64,000 nt of DNA from Marinovum sp. (GCA_022447495.1 JAKVBH010000016.1:1-64000), one strand, 5' to 3'. Counted from the stretch's first letter, positions 1 to 7,236 are shown. Numbers and translations: made by a program. The notes: generated by a model from the sequence alone, not told the origin.

Positions 1-1
1 C

Positions 2-430
2 ACCTTAGGCTTCATGTACTTCCAAGGAACGGGTGTCCTTCAAGACTACAACGAAGCAGTGGGTTGGTACCGCAAGGCTGCTGAACAGGGGCGTGCTCAA
101 GCTCAACACAACTTGGGCTTAATGTACTACCAAGGAACGGGTGTCCCACAAGACTACAAAGAAGCGATGAGTTGGTACCGGAAAGCTGCTGAACAAGGGA
201 ATACTGAAGCTCAAATCAAGCTAGGAGCGGGATACTTTGTTGGTAACGGCGTTCTCCAAGACAACGTACTAGGTCACATGTGGGCTAACATCAGCAGCGC
301 CAACGGGGGTGAAAATGCATCTGAGATTAGGGCCACCATATCTAAAAATATGACGCCTCAAGATATCTCCAAAGCCCAAGCTATGGCTCGAGACTGCATG
401 AACAGCAATTACCAGAACTGCGGTGACTAG
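2..430 (+). CDS. Sel1-repeat protein, 5' end outside window
   Basis: The reading frame is open from the left edge, so the true start lies outside. The visible part holds two complete Sel1 (TPR-like, about 36 residues) units with the hallmarks LGxMYxQGTGVxQDY, EAxxWYRKAAEQG and AQ, then a degenerate third unit and a C-terminal tail ending in NCGD. Sel1 repeats are alpha-solenoid protein-binding modules; the ligand cannot be told from sequence. The first two units are also nearly identical as DNA, suggesting recent repeat duplication. The stop is followed 4 bp later by the next gene, so the two are probably cotranscribed. Repeat assignment is firm, function unknown. Confidence 0.85.
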   Translation, partial: TLGFMYFQGTGVLQDYNEAVGWYRKAAEQGRAQAQHNLGLMYYQGTGVPQDYKEAMSWYRKAAEQGNTEAQIKLGAGYFVGNGVLQDNVLGHMWANISSANGGENASEIRATISKNMTPQDISKAQAMARDCMNSNYQNCGD

Positions 431-434
431 CTGA

Positions 435-743
435 ATGAGCGCCTGGCCAAACACAATTCCCGAGGATCTGCACGGCCAGCTCGAGCAGGTCTTAATAGGC
501 CGCAACGAGGCGTCGAGCCTTGATGTGGTCAAGAGCATCCTGATCTGGCTGCGCAAGTACGGTATCGAAGCCCCGGACTTTGACATTTTGCAGAGGGGTA
601 TTTCCGACAAGCTATCGGGCCGATCACTGGTCGCGCCCCAAGACGTCTGGGGCGTGGCCCAAGAATGGCTTGAGCGTTCGGCCATCGACGCTCCAGAAAA
701 TCTGCCAGTGCTTCGGGCAAATGAGGAATTTAGGGATCAGTGA
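435..743 (+). CDS. Small hypothetical protein downstream of Sel1 protein
   Basis: A 102-residue protein starting 4 bp after the Sel1 gene stop, which argues for a shared transcript. It is soluble, with no signal peptide or membrane segment, and acidic towards the C-terminus (ENLPVLRANEEF). Residues about 20-80 look alpha-helical. I do not recognise a family. The ATG at 435 is the first start in the frame after the upstream stop. The codon pattern is cleaner than the overlapping minus-strand frames, which I treat as shadows. Coupling to the Sel1 gene is the only hint of function. Confidence 0.55.
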   Translation: MSAWPNTIPEDLHGQLEQVLIGRNEASSLDVVKSILIWLRKYGIEAPDFDILQRGISDKLSGRSLVAPQDVWGVAQEWLERSAIDAPENLPVLRANEEFRDQ

Positions 744-824
744 CGACTATTCTTGCTCGTCACTTTGTATTGCAGTTTGATTTCTTTTAGGTGATTTAGG
801 CATCGCAATTTGAACGGGAATTTG

Positions 825-1934
825 ATGCGAAGACTTTCACCAGAAGAGCGGATTAAAGCGGCGGCACATGCGCGCAATCGCTGGAAAAAAGAATTGAATC
901 GACGTGATGTTTTGCATTCTAGGATTCGTTTAGAGCCGACGCTACGCCGCCGAATTGCAGAGACCAAGCGCGTCCATTTGGTTGTGCCGGAGGTTTTCGG
1001 GCTGAACCAAAATTATTCCGAGAGCATGTCTATTGTCGAACAATTGAAGCAGGAAGCATTCGCTAAGGACGGCCACAAAAGAATTTTCCGCTTGGATTTC
1101 TCACAAGTGGAGCATGTGGAGCTTGACGCGTTTTTGGTGATCTCTGCGGAAATCGACAGGGCCAGGAACGCGCCTGGGATCAAAAATCTTAATAGGTTTT
1201 CCGCCTTCAGGCCCAGATTGTGGAGGCCGCACGTGCTCGCCTATCTTGAACAGTTTGGTTTTTTCGACGATCTGGTCGAATATTCTCTGCGACGAACGAA
1301 GCGCAGAAAAGCTTTGGATCTCGGGTTTGCGACAGTTCCAACGATTGCTTGCGCGGGAATGGCACCAGAGCGTGCTGGGCAATTGTCAGATGAACTGCGC
1401 AATGTCGCCCAATTCTTTAGACATCCGACTTTCGTATACGAAGGCTTGGTAGAGGCGATGCATAACACTGTGGATCATGCATATCGAGACAAAGACCTGC
1501 TCAAGTACTCACCGGTCATTGGCGATTGGTGGTGGGCTGCCGCAATTTACTTGCACGCCGAAAGTCAAATTCAGGTTGTTATGTTTGACCAGGGCGCGGG
1601 CATTCCTAAGACGCTCCCGCGTTGGTCGAAGTTTGAAGCTGTGAGGGGTTATTTTGACGGTTGGGGCGTGCCTTTGGACGATGACGGTTTGATGATACGC
1701 GCAGCGATACAAACCTCGCGGACCTCACGTTCTAGTAGTGATGGTCGGGGCAAGGGGCTCGGCCAAATTGTGTCAATCGCACGTGAGTTGGACGATAGTT
1801 CAGTCCGCATATTGAGCGGCAACGGGCAAGTGATATATCGTCAAGAGGACGATGTCGAAGTCTCGACACTTGAAAAGCACATTGGTGGGACACTTATCGA
1901 GTGGCGAATTCCGGTGCATAGAAACGGCGTTTAG
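825..1934 (+). CDS. STAS-like plus GHKL ATPase protein
   Basis: The N-terminal half contains a STAS-like stretch (about residues 86-155: RIFRLDFSQVEHVELDAFLV through YLEQFGFF). The C-terminal half is a GHKL (Bergerat) ATPase: N-box EAMHNTVDHAY near residue 210, G1 box FDQGAGIP near 255 and G2 box GRGKGLGQI near 307. There is no DHp domain or phospho-acceptor histidine, so this is not an ordinary sensor kinase; it resembles SpoIIAB/RsbW-type ATPases fused to their STAS partner fold. The chosen start is the ATG at 825, with a purine-rich ACGGGAA ahead; a TTG at 810 is possible. The next gene, 8 bp downstream, encodes another STAS-like protein, so partner switching or an NTP-gated response is likely (inference). 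Confidence 0.8.
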   Translation: MRRLSPEERIKAAAHARNRWKKELNRRDVLHSRIRLEPTLRRRIAETKRVHLVVPEVFGLNQNYSESMSIVEQLKQEAFAKDGHKRIFRLDFSQVEHVELDAFLVISAEIDRARNAPGIKNLNRFSAFRPRLWRPHVLAYLEQFGFFDDLVEYSLRRTKRRKALDLGFATVPTIACAGMAPERAGQLSDELRNVAQFFRHPTFVYEGLVEAMHNTVDHAYRDKDLLKYSPVIGDWWWAAAIYLHAESQIQVVMFDQGAGIPKTLPRWSKFEAVRGYFDGWGVPLDDDGLMIRAAIQTSRTSRSSSDGRGKGLGQIVSIARELDDSSVRILSGNGQVIYRQEDDVEVSTLEKHIGGTLIEWRIPVHRNGV

Positions 1935-1942
1935 GTGTAGAT

Positions 1943-2287
1943 ATGGCGCAGACGATCAAGATTGTTGAAGATTTCCACCCGTATCCAGCGGGGCGATATC
2001 CTGCGGATGGCGAAGGCAACGGCACATCATTTCGTGAAAAGTTCTTAGTGCCCGCGCTCAAAGAGAAGCGCGAAGTCATCATTGATCTGGATGGTGCGCC
2101 AGGTTACCCGGTCTCGTTTCTCGAGGAAGCGTTTGGGGGCTTGGTTCGCGAAGGTTTCTCGCCCGAAGCGATTCGCCAGTGGATAGAGGTTGTTGCTAAG
2201 CAACCGGGATTCGAGCGATACCTTCGACATATTGAAGAACATATTACAGTTGCGGAGCAACAATCATCCGCAAAGCATGTTCACTGA
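1943..2287 (+). CDS. STAS-like DUF4325 protein
   Basis: A 114-residue protein with the DUF4325 signature: FREKFLVPAL, then a buried strand VIIDLDGAPGYPVSFLEEAFGGLVR and a C-terminal helix. DUF4325 proteins are STAS-like and are repeatedly encoded beside GHKL ATPases, as here (8 bp after the ATPase gene). By analogy with SpoIIAA/RsbV it may be bound or phosphorylated by the upstream ATPase. The classic STAS acceptor serine is not obvious. Its last codons overlap the start of the next gene by 11 bp, so the three genes are translationally linked. Confidence 0.8.
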   Translation: MAQTIKIVEDFHPYPAGRYPADGEGNGTSFREKFLVPALKEKREVIIDLDGAPGYPVSFLEEAFGGLVREGFSPEAIRQWIEVVAKQPGFERYLRHIEEHITVAEQQSSAKHVH

Positions 2288-2765
2288 CATACCCGCTTTT
2301 CTCGAGACTGTCATCGCGTCCGCCTTGGGGTTCTTTATCGCCGGGTTCGGCAAGGCATGGTTTGATGCCAAAATAAAGCAGGCTAACAATTTGGAAGATG
2401 GCCGCGATGCTGATGTTGACGAAATTATCCAGATAACAAAAGATGTTGCCGCGCTAGCTGAGACGTATTGGTTTTCTGTAGCCAATGACGATGACTTGAA
2501 CTTGCAGAGTCGAATAACCACAAAAATCAACCACATCTCAGCGCTTTCAGTCGGTATTTTTGAAAATGACGAAGATGCCCTATCTGAGGCGTACCGCGTG
2601 ATAAGCGCTTTAGATACTGCGATTACGCATGGCGACTTTGGGTCCAAGCTGAGACAGGCCGAACCTCGGCGGCTCACAGAGATCCTGAGCAAGTCCATGG
2701 TTGTGGAGCGAACCATGCGAACGCAGCGCCGGAAGTTAAGCCCACGTTGGTTTGGGATGATTTGA
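2277..2765 (+). CDS. Single-helix membrane protein of the GHKL/STAS cassette
   Basis: A 162-residue protein with one N-terminal membrane helix (about residues 6-25, FLETVIASALGFFIAGFGKAWF region) followed by a cytoplasmic acidic helical domain with regularly spaced hydrophobics and a basic C-terminus (RTQRRKLSPRWFGMI). The ATG at 2277 is chosen because it places the membrane helix at the extreme N-terminus; the longer frame upstream runs inside the DUF4325 gene. It overlaps that gene by 11 bp. I do not recognise the family. Its place as last gene of the cassette suggests a membrane sensor or effector, which is inference. Confidence 0.7.
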   Translation: MFTDIPAFLETVIASALGFFIAGFGKAWFDAKIKQANNLEDGRDADVDEIIQITKDVAALAETYWFSVANDDDLNLQSRITTKINHISALSVGIFENDEDALSEAYRVISALDTAITHGDFGSKLRQAEPRRLTEILSKSMVVERTMRTQRRKLSPRWFGMI

Positions 2766-2781
2766 GGGGTTTGAAACGAAA

Positions 2782-2799
2782 AGCAAACCACGGTTTGCT
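2782..2799 (-). terminator. Hairpin terminator, minus-strand polarity
   Basis: An 8-bp perfect inverted repeat (AGCAAACC / GGTTTGCT) separated by two bases. On the minus strand it is followed at once by TTTTCGTTT, the expected U-run for an intrinsic terminator of the minus-strand remnant at 2857-3045. On the plus strand it lies 17 bp after the cassette stop but has no T-run, so for that direction it is only a hairpin. Confidence 0.55.
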
Positions 2800-2856
2800 A
2801 CCCACGAGGAATGAGCCAGCCATATTCTACACAAGTCAAATCCACAGAGAAAACCA

Positions 2857-3045
2857 TCAAGGCGGTGGGCAAGGCCCGGCGGTCCAGTCCATCGCGTCCT
2901 CGAGGGTTTCGGCGGTGTGTTTGGCGTCCATGAAGAATGCAATGTGCATGTCTGCTGTCCCTCGTTCGATTTCTTTAGCCAAAGGCGGCGCGAAGGACGC
3001 AGCCGAGCTGATGATTTCGCATTCGGAACCGGCTGAAACACTGAT
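2857..3045 (-). pseudogene. 5'-truncated gene remnant
   Basis: The minus strand carries an open frame of 62 codons with convincing protein character, including SAGSECEIISSAASFAPP, LAKEIERGTADMHIAFFMDA and KHTAETLEDAMDWTAG, ending in a stop at 2857. It is closed upstream by an in-frame TAG at 3046-3048 and has no good start codon; the first ATG leaves only about 30 residues. It is therefore best read as the 3' part of a gene whose 5' end was removed. The terminator-like hairpin at 2782-2799 sits where this gene's transcript should end. I do not recognise the family. Confidence 0.4.
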
Positions 3046-3066
3046 CTAGGAGGGGTGCAATTTGAA

Positions 3067-3486
3067 ATGAGTGAGCAGAAAGACTGGTGGGACAAGGCGG
3101 AGATCCTTTTCAAAGGTTTGCTTCCGATCGCCGCAGTCGTCGGGGTGGCAATTTGGGAGGCTGAGCGCTCCAAGAGAGAGGTGTTTGCCCAAATGTCGGC
3201 GATAGCGATTTCTGTTTTGCAAGAACCTGTAGATAATGAAAAAAAACCGATTGCAGTGGACCCGCTGAGAGACTGGGCCATTTCCGTGCTTCAACATCCA
3301 TCGAGCACACCTACACTTACTGAAGAAGCAGCAGATCAACTTCGCCAAGATGGTCTTCCTTTTTGGCTCGGACATAAATTATCAGACATAGAAAAATTGG
3401 GACTCACCAACAAATCCTTTGATAAGATGTTTGAACCTTTCAATGAGCGGATGCGGAATCCTACTCCGGACAAAGCGGATGAGTAG
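3067..3486 (+). CDS. Small membrane-anchored hypothetical protein
   Basis: A 139-residue protein with one membrane segment near the N-terminus (about residues 13-29, ILFKGLLPIAAVVGVAIW) followed by a charged helical region and a soluble tail ending PDKADE. A strong Shine-Dalgarno AGGAGGGG at 3048-3055 lies 11 bases before the ATG at 3067, which rules out the GTG at 3055 that overlaps it. Similar one-helix proteins with a short cytoplasmic domain are common in accessory islands, but I do not recognise a named family. No neighbour is close enough on this strand to define an operon. Confidence 0.65.
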   Translation: MSEQKDWWDKAEILFKGLLPIAAVVGVAIWEAERSKREVFAQMSAIAISVLQEPVDNEKKPIAVDPLRDWAISVLQHPSSTPTLTEEAADQLRQDGLPFWLGHKLSDIEKLGLTNKSFDKMFEPFNERMRNPTPDKADE

Positions 3487-3566
3487 GTTCGTGCTGTCCA
3501 GATTTTTTTATTGTTTCTATGCGTGTCTGCTTCTCATTCGAATGCCCAAGTTCGAGTGGGCGGGGC

Positions 3567-3926
3567 TTACGCCGCCGCCTCTGTTTCCGCTTCGCGCTCT
3601 GCGTCATGCTTGTCGAGAATGTCGCGCAGTGCGTTGATGTTTTTGCGCGTCAAAGAAACGCTCATTTGGCTGCTGCTAATTGAGCCGTTGGAGGTTTCAA
3701 ACATTTCCTCAATGCAGATCGACAGCGTGTCGCTCGCACCTCCAGCTTCGACGGTCAGGATTGCGGTCGCGTCATCATAGGTTTTGCAATCACGGCGGTG
3801 GTTTGCGAAGCGAGCTTGACGCTTGAAGATACCGCCCGGCTTTTCCTCACGGATGCCCCGCTTGACGTAAGTGCTCGCTTCCAATGTCGATTGGTTCGCG
3901 TCTTGTATTTTAACCCAGCTATCCAT
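3567..3926 (-). CDS. Hypothetical protein, divergent from small island gene
   Basis: A 119-residue soluble protein, with GGAAACC as ribosome-binding site 5 bases before the ATG. It has a basic N-terminal half (YVKRGIREEKPGGIFKRQAR) and an acidic Glu/Ala-rich C-terminus (KHDAEREAETEAAA). A central stretch (ILTVEAGGASDTLSICIEEM) looks like paired beta strands. No recognised family. It is transcribed away from the gene at 4063, and the 136 bp between them hold two operator-like repeats, so the pair may be co-regulated by one repressor. It could be a phage or plasmid accessory protein. Confidence 0.55.
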   Translation of the reverse strand: MDSWVKIQDANQSTLEASTYVKRGIREEKPGGIFKRQARFANHRRDCKTYDDATAILTVEAGGASDTLSICIEEMFETSNGSISSSQMSVSLTRKNINALRDILDKHDAEREAETEAAA

Positions 3927-3968
3927 TGTTGGTTTCCTTATTGTCGTCTCTCATCTTCTTCAAAAGAG

Positions 3969-4021
3969 ATACACCCAAAAAAGGTGTATTACAATAAAAA
4001 AATACACCCAAAAAAGATGTA
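3969..4021. promoter_or_regulatory. Pair of 20-bp operator-like direct repeats
   Basis: ATACACCCAAAAAAGGTGTA at 3969-3988 recurs as ATACACCCAAAAAAGATGTA at 4002-4021, 33 bp start to start (about three helical turns). Each copy is internally palindromic (TACACC / GGTGTA around seven bases; the second arm of copy two has one change). They lie between the divergent genes at 3926 and 4063. This is the arrangement expected for cooperative binding of a dimeric repressor. No cognate regulator is recognised in the window. Confidence 0.55.
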
Positions 4022-4062
4022 CACTGTTGCACGTGATATGCTACACGTTGCACATGTTGGAC

Positions 4063-4236
4063 ATGGCACGTGATCCCGCCGTATGGCGAAAAGAGTTGAC
4101 GCCCAGTGAGGTGAAAGAACTTGAGCTTGCAGAGCGCACCAAGAAAGCGGCTGTTGAGCAATACAACGCTGTGTTTGCACGGCTGAAAAATCGCTGCATC
4201 CAAAGGGTGCGAGCAAAGGCTGTCAAAGATGTTTGA
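4063..4236 (+). CDS. Small hypothetical protein, 57 residues
   Basis: Starts at the ATG of MARDPAVWRKELTPSEVKEL, just downstream of the two operator-like repeats. It is a compact, strongly charged, helical protein (ELELAERTKKAAVEQYNAVF) with a basic C-terminus (RLKNRCIQRVRAKAVKDV). The length and charge resemble small phage or plasmid proteins, but there is no family I can name. The longer frame upstream runs through the repeats and is not believable as protein. The stop is followed immediately by ATG TTT GAG, which opens only ten codons. Confidence 0.45.
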   Translation: MARDPAVWRKELTPSEVKELELAERTKKAAVEQYNAVFARLKNRCIQRVRAKAVKDV

Positions 4237-4260
4237 GCTTATCGGCATATTTTTCACATA

Positions 4261-4425
4261 GTGCCTTGGCGCGCTTCTGGGTTTGGCAATTGGGCGCGCG
4301 CAGCTAAGCGCAAGGTCATGCAGCGCCGCTTGGAAAAGAAAAGGAGGGTTCTTGAGATCGGCGCAGCCGACGCTGCGGTCACAACCGAGCCTGATGCCCG
4401 TAAGTCTGGCCAGATTTCGGGATAA
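4261..4425 (+). CDS. Possible 54-residue basic protein
   Basis: A GTG-initiated frame, rich in Arg/Lys in its middle (ARAAKRKVMQRRLEKKRRVL) with an Ala-rich, acidic end. It follows the 57-residue gene by 24 bp in the same direction. The composition looks like a small nucleic-acid-binding protein, but there is no clear ribosome-binding site and other frames in this segment are also open. Treat as tentative. Confidence 0.25.
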   Translation: MPWRASGFGNWARAAKRKVMQRRLEKKRRVLEIGAADAAVTTEPDARKSGQISG

Positions 4426-4601
4426 GGTGTGCGAAATGCGCAGAGACTCCTTTCGGGTGCTGCGTCGTTCTCAGGAACAACATGAAAAAGGAGCCTTTTT
4501 CGCGCACGGAACAAGAAAAAGACGAAGCGTGAATGGGTAGACCGATTCTCAAAGCGGGTAGACTACTCACCCGCAAAAACGGCTAACGCATTGAAACCAT
4601 T
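4426..4601. other. Island edge without a clear gene
   Basis: Only very short plus-strand frames are seen: a 16-codon frame at 4482-4532 (MKKEPFSRTEQEKDEA, preceded by AGGAACA) and an overlapping frame of about 17 codons beginning near 4534. They may be tiny genes or debris. The segment ends at the tRNA-like fragment that begins at 4602. Confidence 0.3.
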
Positions 4602-4627
4602 TGGAGGCGAGTACCGGAATCGAACCC
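4602..4627 (-). other. 3'-end fragment of a tRNA-Cys-like gene (att-like)
   Basis: Read on the minus strand this is a T-loop (GGTTCGATTCC), a T-stem/acceptor 3' side (GGTACTCGCC), a T discriminator base and CCA. U73 followed by CCA with this acceptor sequence is typical of tRNA-Cys. Upstream on the minus strand there is no matching D-arm, anticodon arm or 5' acceptor (GGCGAGT), and the 5' half of the T-stem no longer pairs fully. Such 3' fragments are what site-specific integrases leave when an element enters the 3' end of a tRNA gene. Confidence 0.55.
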
Positions 4628-4769
4628 CTGACCGGGCGGAATCCGTTTTGCCAATTTCTTGCCAAAATGCCCTGTGAGTTCCTGCGATGTTCTGGGAAGT
4701 TTCGCGAAAACGAGAACATCGCCCCGCAGGGCGTGGCTTTCGCCATGTATCTGTTTTTCTTTGGGTTTC

Positions 4770-4859
4770 TGGCGGAGACGAAGGGATTCGAACCCTCGAG
4801 ACGGTTTCCCGCCTACTCCCTTAGCAGGGGAGCGCCTTCGACCACTCGGCCACGTCTCC
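4770..4859 (-). tRNA. tRNA-Ser (GCT)
   Basis: A complete class II tRNA on the minus strand. The 5' acceptor GGAGACG pairs with 3' CGTCTCC followed by GCCA. The D-arm contains TGGCCGAGTGGTCGAAGGC. The anticodon stem CTCCC/GGGAG encloses the loop CTGCTAA, giving anticodon GCT (complement at 4823-4825). A long variable arm and a canonical GGGTTCGAATCCC T-arm follow. The CCA is encoded. It decodes AGC/AGU. Confidence 0.97.
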
Positions 4860-5202
4860 GCCGACCTCATTACGCATCAAAATACTGAATAACAACCACT
4901 TTTTTGCAAAAAGGCACCAAGTCTCTAAGCTTCTGTTTTCGTTTGGTTTCATTGGGTTTTGTGCTGGGATTCTTAACTCTTGGCGCCCATCTGACAAGAG
5001 CAGGTTTGGCCCGTTGCCCTGAAAAGTCGGTCATTTATGGTTTGCCGGTTCATCGGTTCATAAAGGTGGTGACATCGACCGTCTGATCAGTGCGCTTGAA
5101 CACCTCCGGGCACAATCCGCTTTGGCGCAGATGCCATTGGTGGCGCAGTAGCGGCGACTATGTCTCAGCGCTCATACTGTGATCAGACTGGCGGAGTGGG
5201 TT
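4860..5202. other. Intergenic, possible gene remnant
   Basis: 343 bp between tRNA-Ser and the first metallo-beta-lactamase gene. No intact gene is seen. A plus-strand frame at 5023-5151, closed upstream by TGA and without a start codon, has protein-like character (KGGDIDRLISALEHLRAQ, ending AQMPLVAQ) and could be the last 42 codons of a lost gene. A promoter for tRNA-Ser should lie just right of 4859, but I cannot pick it out. Confidence 0.3.
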
Positions 5203-6153
5203 TCACTCCCATTCCATTTGCTCGTAGACGCGGCCCGCATTTTTTGTTGCCAATTCTTCAAACGTGTCCAGCAGTTTGTAGGGCGATTGGTCCACGTAAT
5301 AGGCTCCGACCAGATCGCCCCCATCCTCGATATGGGCTCCTATTTGCGTGCGAAGATAGACAAGATAATCCCGCGTATAGCGTCGAACCTGATCCATATT
5401 GGTCGGGTGGCCGTGGCCGGGGATCACATAGGTCGCCCCCAAGGCCTCAAACCCGTCCTCCCAGGTCTCGATCCAATCAAGCGCAATGGTATCCTCGAAA
5501 ATCGGCAACATCCGTTCGTGAAAGGCCATATCGCCTGCGATCACAAGGCTTTGCTCAGGCAGCCAAACCTGCGTATCGCCGGGGCCATGGGCGGGCCCCA
5601 GGTGCAACACCTCAATGCGGTAATCGCCCATTTCGACCAGGTATGCGTCCTCGAACGTGATGGTTGGCGGGGCGACATAGGTCTTCTCGGCTTTATCTCG
5701 ATTGTAGCGCTTCATGTTCTCAAGAATGTGGAAGCCGCGCTCTTCGATCTCATGTGCGGCGTCGACATGGGCCAGGATCGGCACGCCTTGATCGGCCCAA
5801 TAGGAATTGCCAAGCATGGCATGGCCCTGGCCATTTTCGTCGATCACCAGCTTGACCGGTTGGTCGGTGATGGTCTTGATCTCCTGGTGCAGCGCTTCGG
5901 CGAGGATATAGGCCGCACCGCCGTTGATCACGACCACGCCGTCACCGGTGATGATGAAGCTTAGGTTGTTGTTGTGGCCCGAGTTTTTATAGGTCGGAGG
6001 AGCGGTCGCGCCGATGGCGGACCAGACATTGGGGATCACCTCCACAGGTTTGGAATAAAGCGCGGAGCCAGGGTATTGATCGGCGATGTCTTCGCTCGCC
6101 AAAACCGGAGCCGCCGCGAAGGCGCACAGGATGGATAGGGTCAAACGCATCAC
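5203..6153 (-). CDS. Exported MBL-fold protein with degenerate metal motif
   Basis: 316 residues with a Sec signal peptide (about 1-19, cut after VLA). The fold is metallo-beta-lactamase like: later ligand positions are retained as PAHGPGD (H189), AGD (D208) and PGHGH (H247). The first motif, normally HxHxDH, reads N107-G-Q109-G-H111-A112 (context DENGQGHAMLGN). So two zinc-1 histidines and the zinc-2 aspartate are replaced and the last motif histidine is alanine. A canonical hydrolase is therefore doubtful; the protein may bind a different metal set or be a non-catalytic homologue. It overlaps the next upstream gene by 4 bp, so it is the second gene of a two-gene operon with an intact MBL protein. 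Confidence 0.8.
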   Translation of the reverse strand: MMRLTLSILCAFAAAPVLASEDIADQYPGSALYSKPVEVIPNVWSAIGATAPPTYKNSGHNNNLSFIITGDGVVVINGGAAYILAEALHQEIKTITDQPVKLVIDENGQGHAMLGNSYWADQGVPILAHVDAAHEIEERGFHILENMKRYNRDKAEKTYVAPPTITFEDAYLVEMGDYRIEVLHLGPAHGPGDTQVWLPEQSLVIAGDMAFHERMLPIFEDTIALDWIETWEDGFEALGATYVIPGHGHPTNMDQVRRYTRDYLVYLRTQIGAHIEDGGDLVGAYYVDQSPYKLLDTFEELATKNAGRVYEQMEWE

Positions 6154-7061
6154 ACCCCCTCCGGAACAAATAGAAATCCATCGTCATGCATTTCGGCATG
6201 ACCGATGCCTCCAGCGGGCAGGTGGAAACCTACCACAGTCAGATCTTCGTTTGTCAGTCGATCAAAGAGCATCGTGCGAGAGGCGGCGGCCATTTCCCCG
6301 TCCTGATCTGATCCGCTGACCCAACTTGGCCGTCGAAAGGCCACGTGGTGGTTGCCAATCGCGTCGCCTACGACCAAAGCTCCGGTGCTGCCTTGGCGCA
6401 CTTCAAAGGCCATGTGGCCAGGTGTGTGACCAGGCGTGGCCAGTGCGGCGATACCGGGTAACACCTCATCACCATCACCGAACAAAATAATTTTGTCCTC
6501 AACCGCCTCCATCCGTCGCTTCGCACCGACGGCAAAGGCCGCGCGGGCATCGCCAATGGTGTCGACCGTTGCCGGGTTCCACCAATATTCCCACTCGGCC
6601 TTACCCATCATGTACGTGGCCTCATAAAACACTGGCTCGTCAAAATCGTCCAAAAGCCCCCAAATGTGATCTGGATGGGCGTGGGTGAAAACCACGTGAG
6701 TGATATCTTCGGGGGCTAGCCCAATCGCTTCGAGACTGGCAACGACGTTACCTGCAGTTGGCATGAAATCAGGGCCGGACCCGACATCAAAGAGAATGTT
6801 GCGCGGGCCGTCTTGAAGGAGCGTGAGGTTGCAGGGCGGTGTGATCCGGTCGGATGACAGCTCAAACGCCTCCAGGACAGTTTGCAGTTCGCCTTCGGGC
6901 ATGCCGTCAAAGATGAAGCTGCCGGGTAGGACCAAGTTCCCATCGCTCACCGTTTGGAGGTTGGCTGACCCCAACTCCAACCTTGCCAATATCGGTGCAG
7001 GCACAGCGGCTAAGACCCCGCTTGAGGTCGCCATTTTTAGGACCGAACGACGAGAGTGCAT
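6150..7061 (-). CDS. Tat-exported MBL-fold hydrolase
   Basis: 303 residues. The N-terminus has a twin-arginine signal (SRRSVLKMA then an alanine-rich hydrophobic stretch ending in APILA), which fits export of a folded, metal-loaded enzyme. The metal motifs are intact: THAHPDH at about 126-132, H212 in PGHTPGH, D233 in VVGDAI and a late histidine near 281. The spacing is that of the lactonase/hydrolase branch of the superfamily; the substrate cannot be inferred. It is the promoter-proximal gene of a pair with the degenerate MBL protein (4-bp overlap). The 175 bp upstream separates it from the divergent transglutaminase-like gene. Confidence 0.85.
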   Translation of the reverse strand: MHSRRSVLKMATSSGVLAAVPAPILARLELGSANLQTVSDGNLVLPGSFIFDGMPEGELQTVLEAFELSSDRITPPCNLTLLQDGPRNILFDVGSGPDFMPTAGNVVASLEAIGLAPEDITHVVFTHAHPDHIWGLLDDFDEPVFYEATYMMGKAEWEYWWNPATVDTIGDARAAFAVGAKRRMEAVEDKIILFGDGDEVLPGIAALATPGHTPGHMAFEVRQGSTGALVVGDAIGNHHVAFRRPSWVSGSDQDGEMAAASRTMLFDRLTNEDLTVVGFHLPAGGIGHAEMHDDGFLFVPEGV

Positions 7062-7236
7062 GACAACATCCTTTTAAATTCGATTAAATGAATGTGACTG
7101 ATGATCCGCATAAAATCAAGCGTTTCGCGACGGTTTCGGTGCGATTGATTTGCTGAATGCAAGGTCAGGGCGAGTTGTATGACTTTCGCGACTGATCACG
7201 CTATGTGTGGGCGCGGCATGGGGCTTGGGGGTAGGC

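Noticed and set aside
2747-3049. Plus-strand 100-codon frame after the cassette
   Set aside because: Composition is unnatural and the minus strand carries a better gene-like frame.
4601-4892. Plus-strand frames over the tRNA region (STGIEPLTG, ETKGFEPS patterns)
   Set aside because: They are reverse complements of tRNA T-arms, a well-known source of false ORFs.
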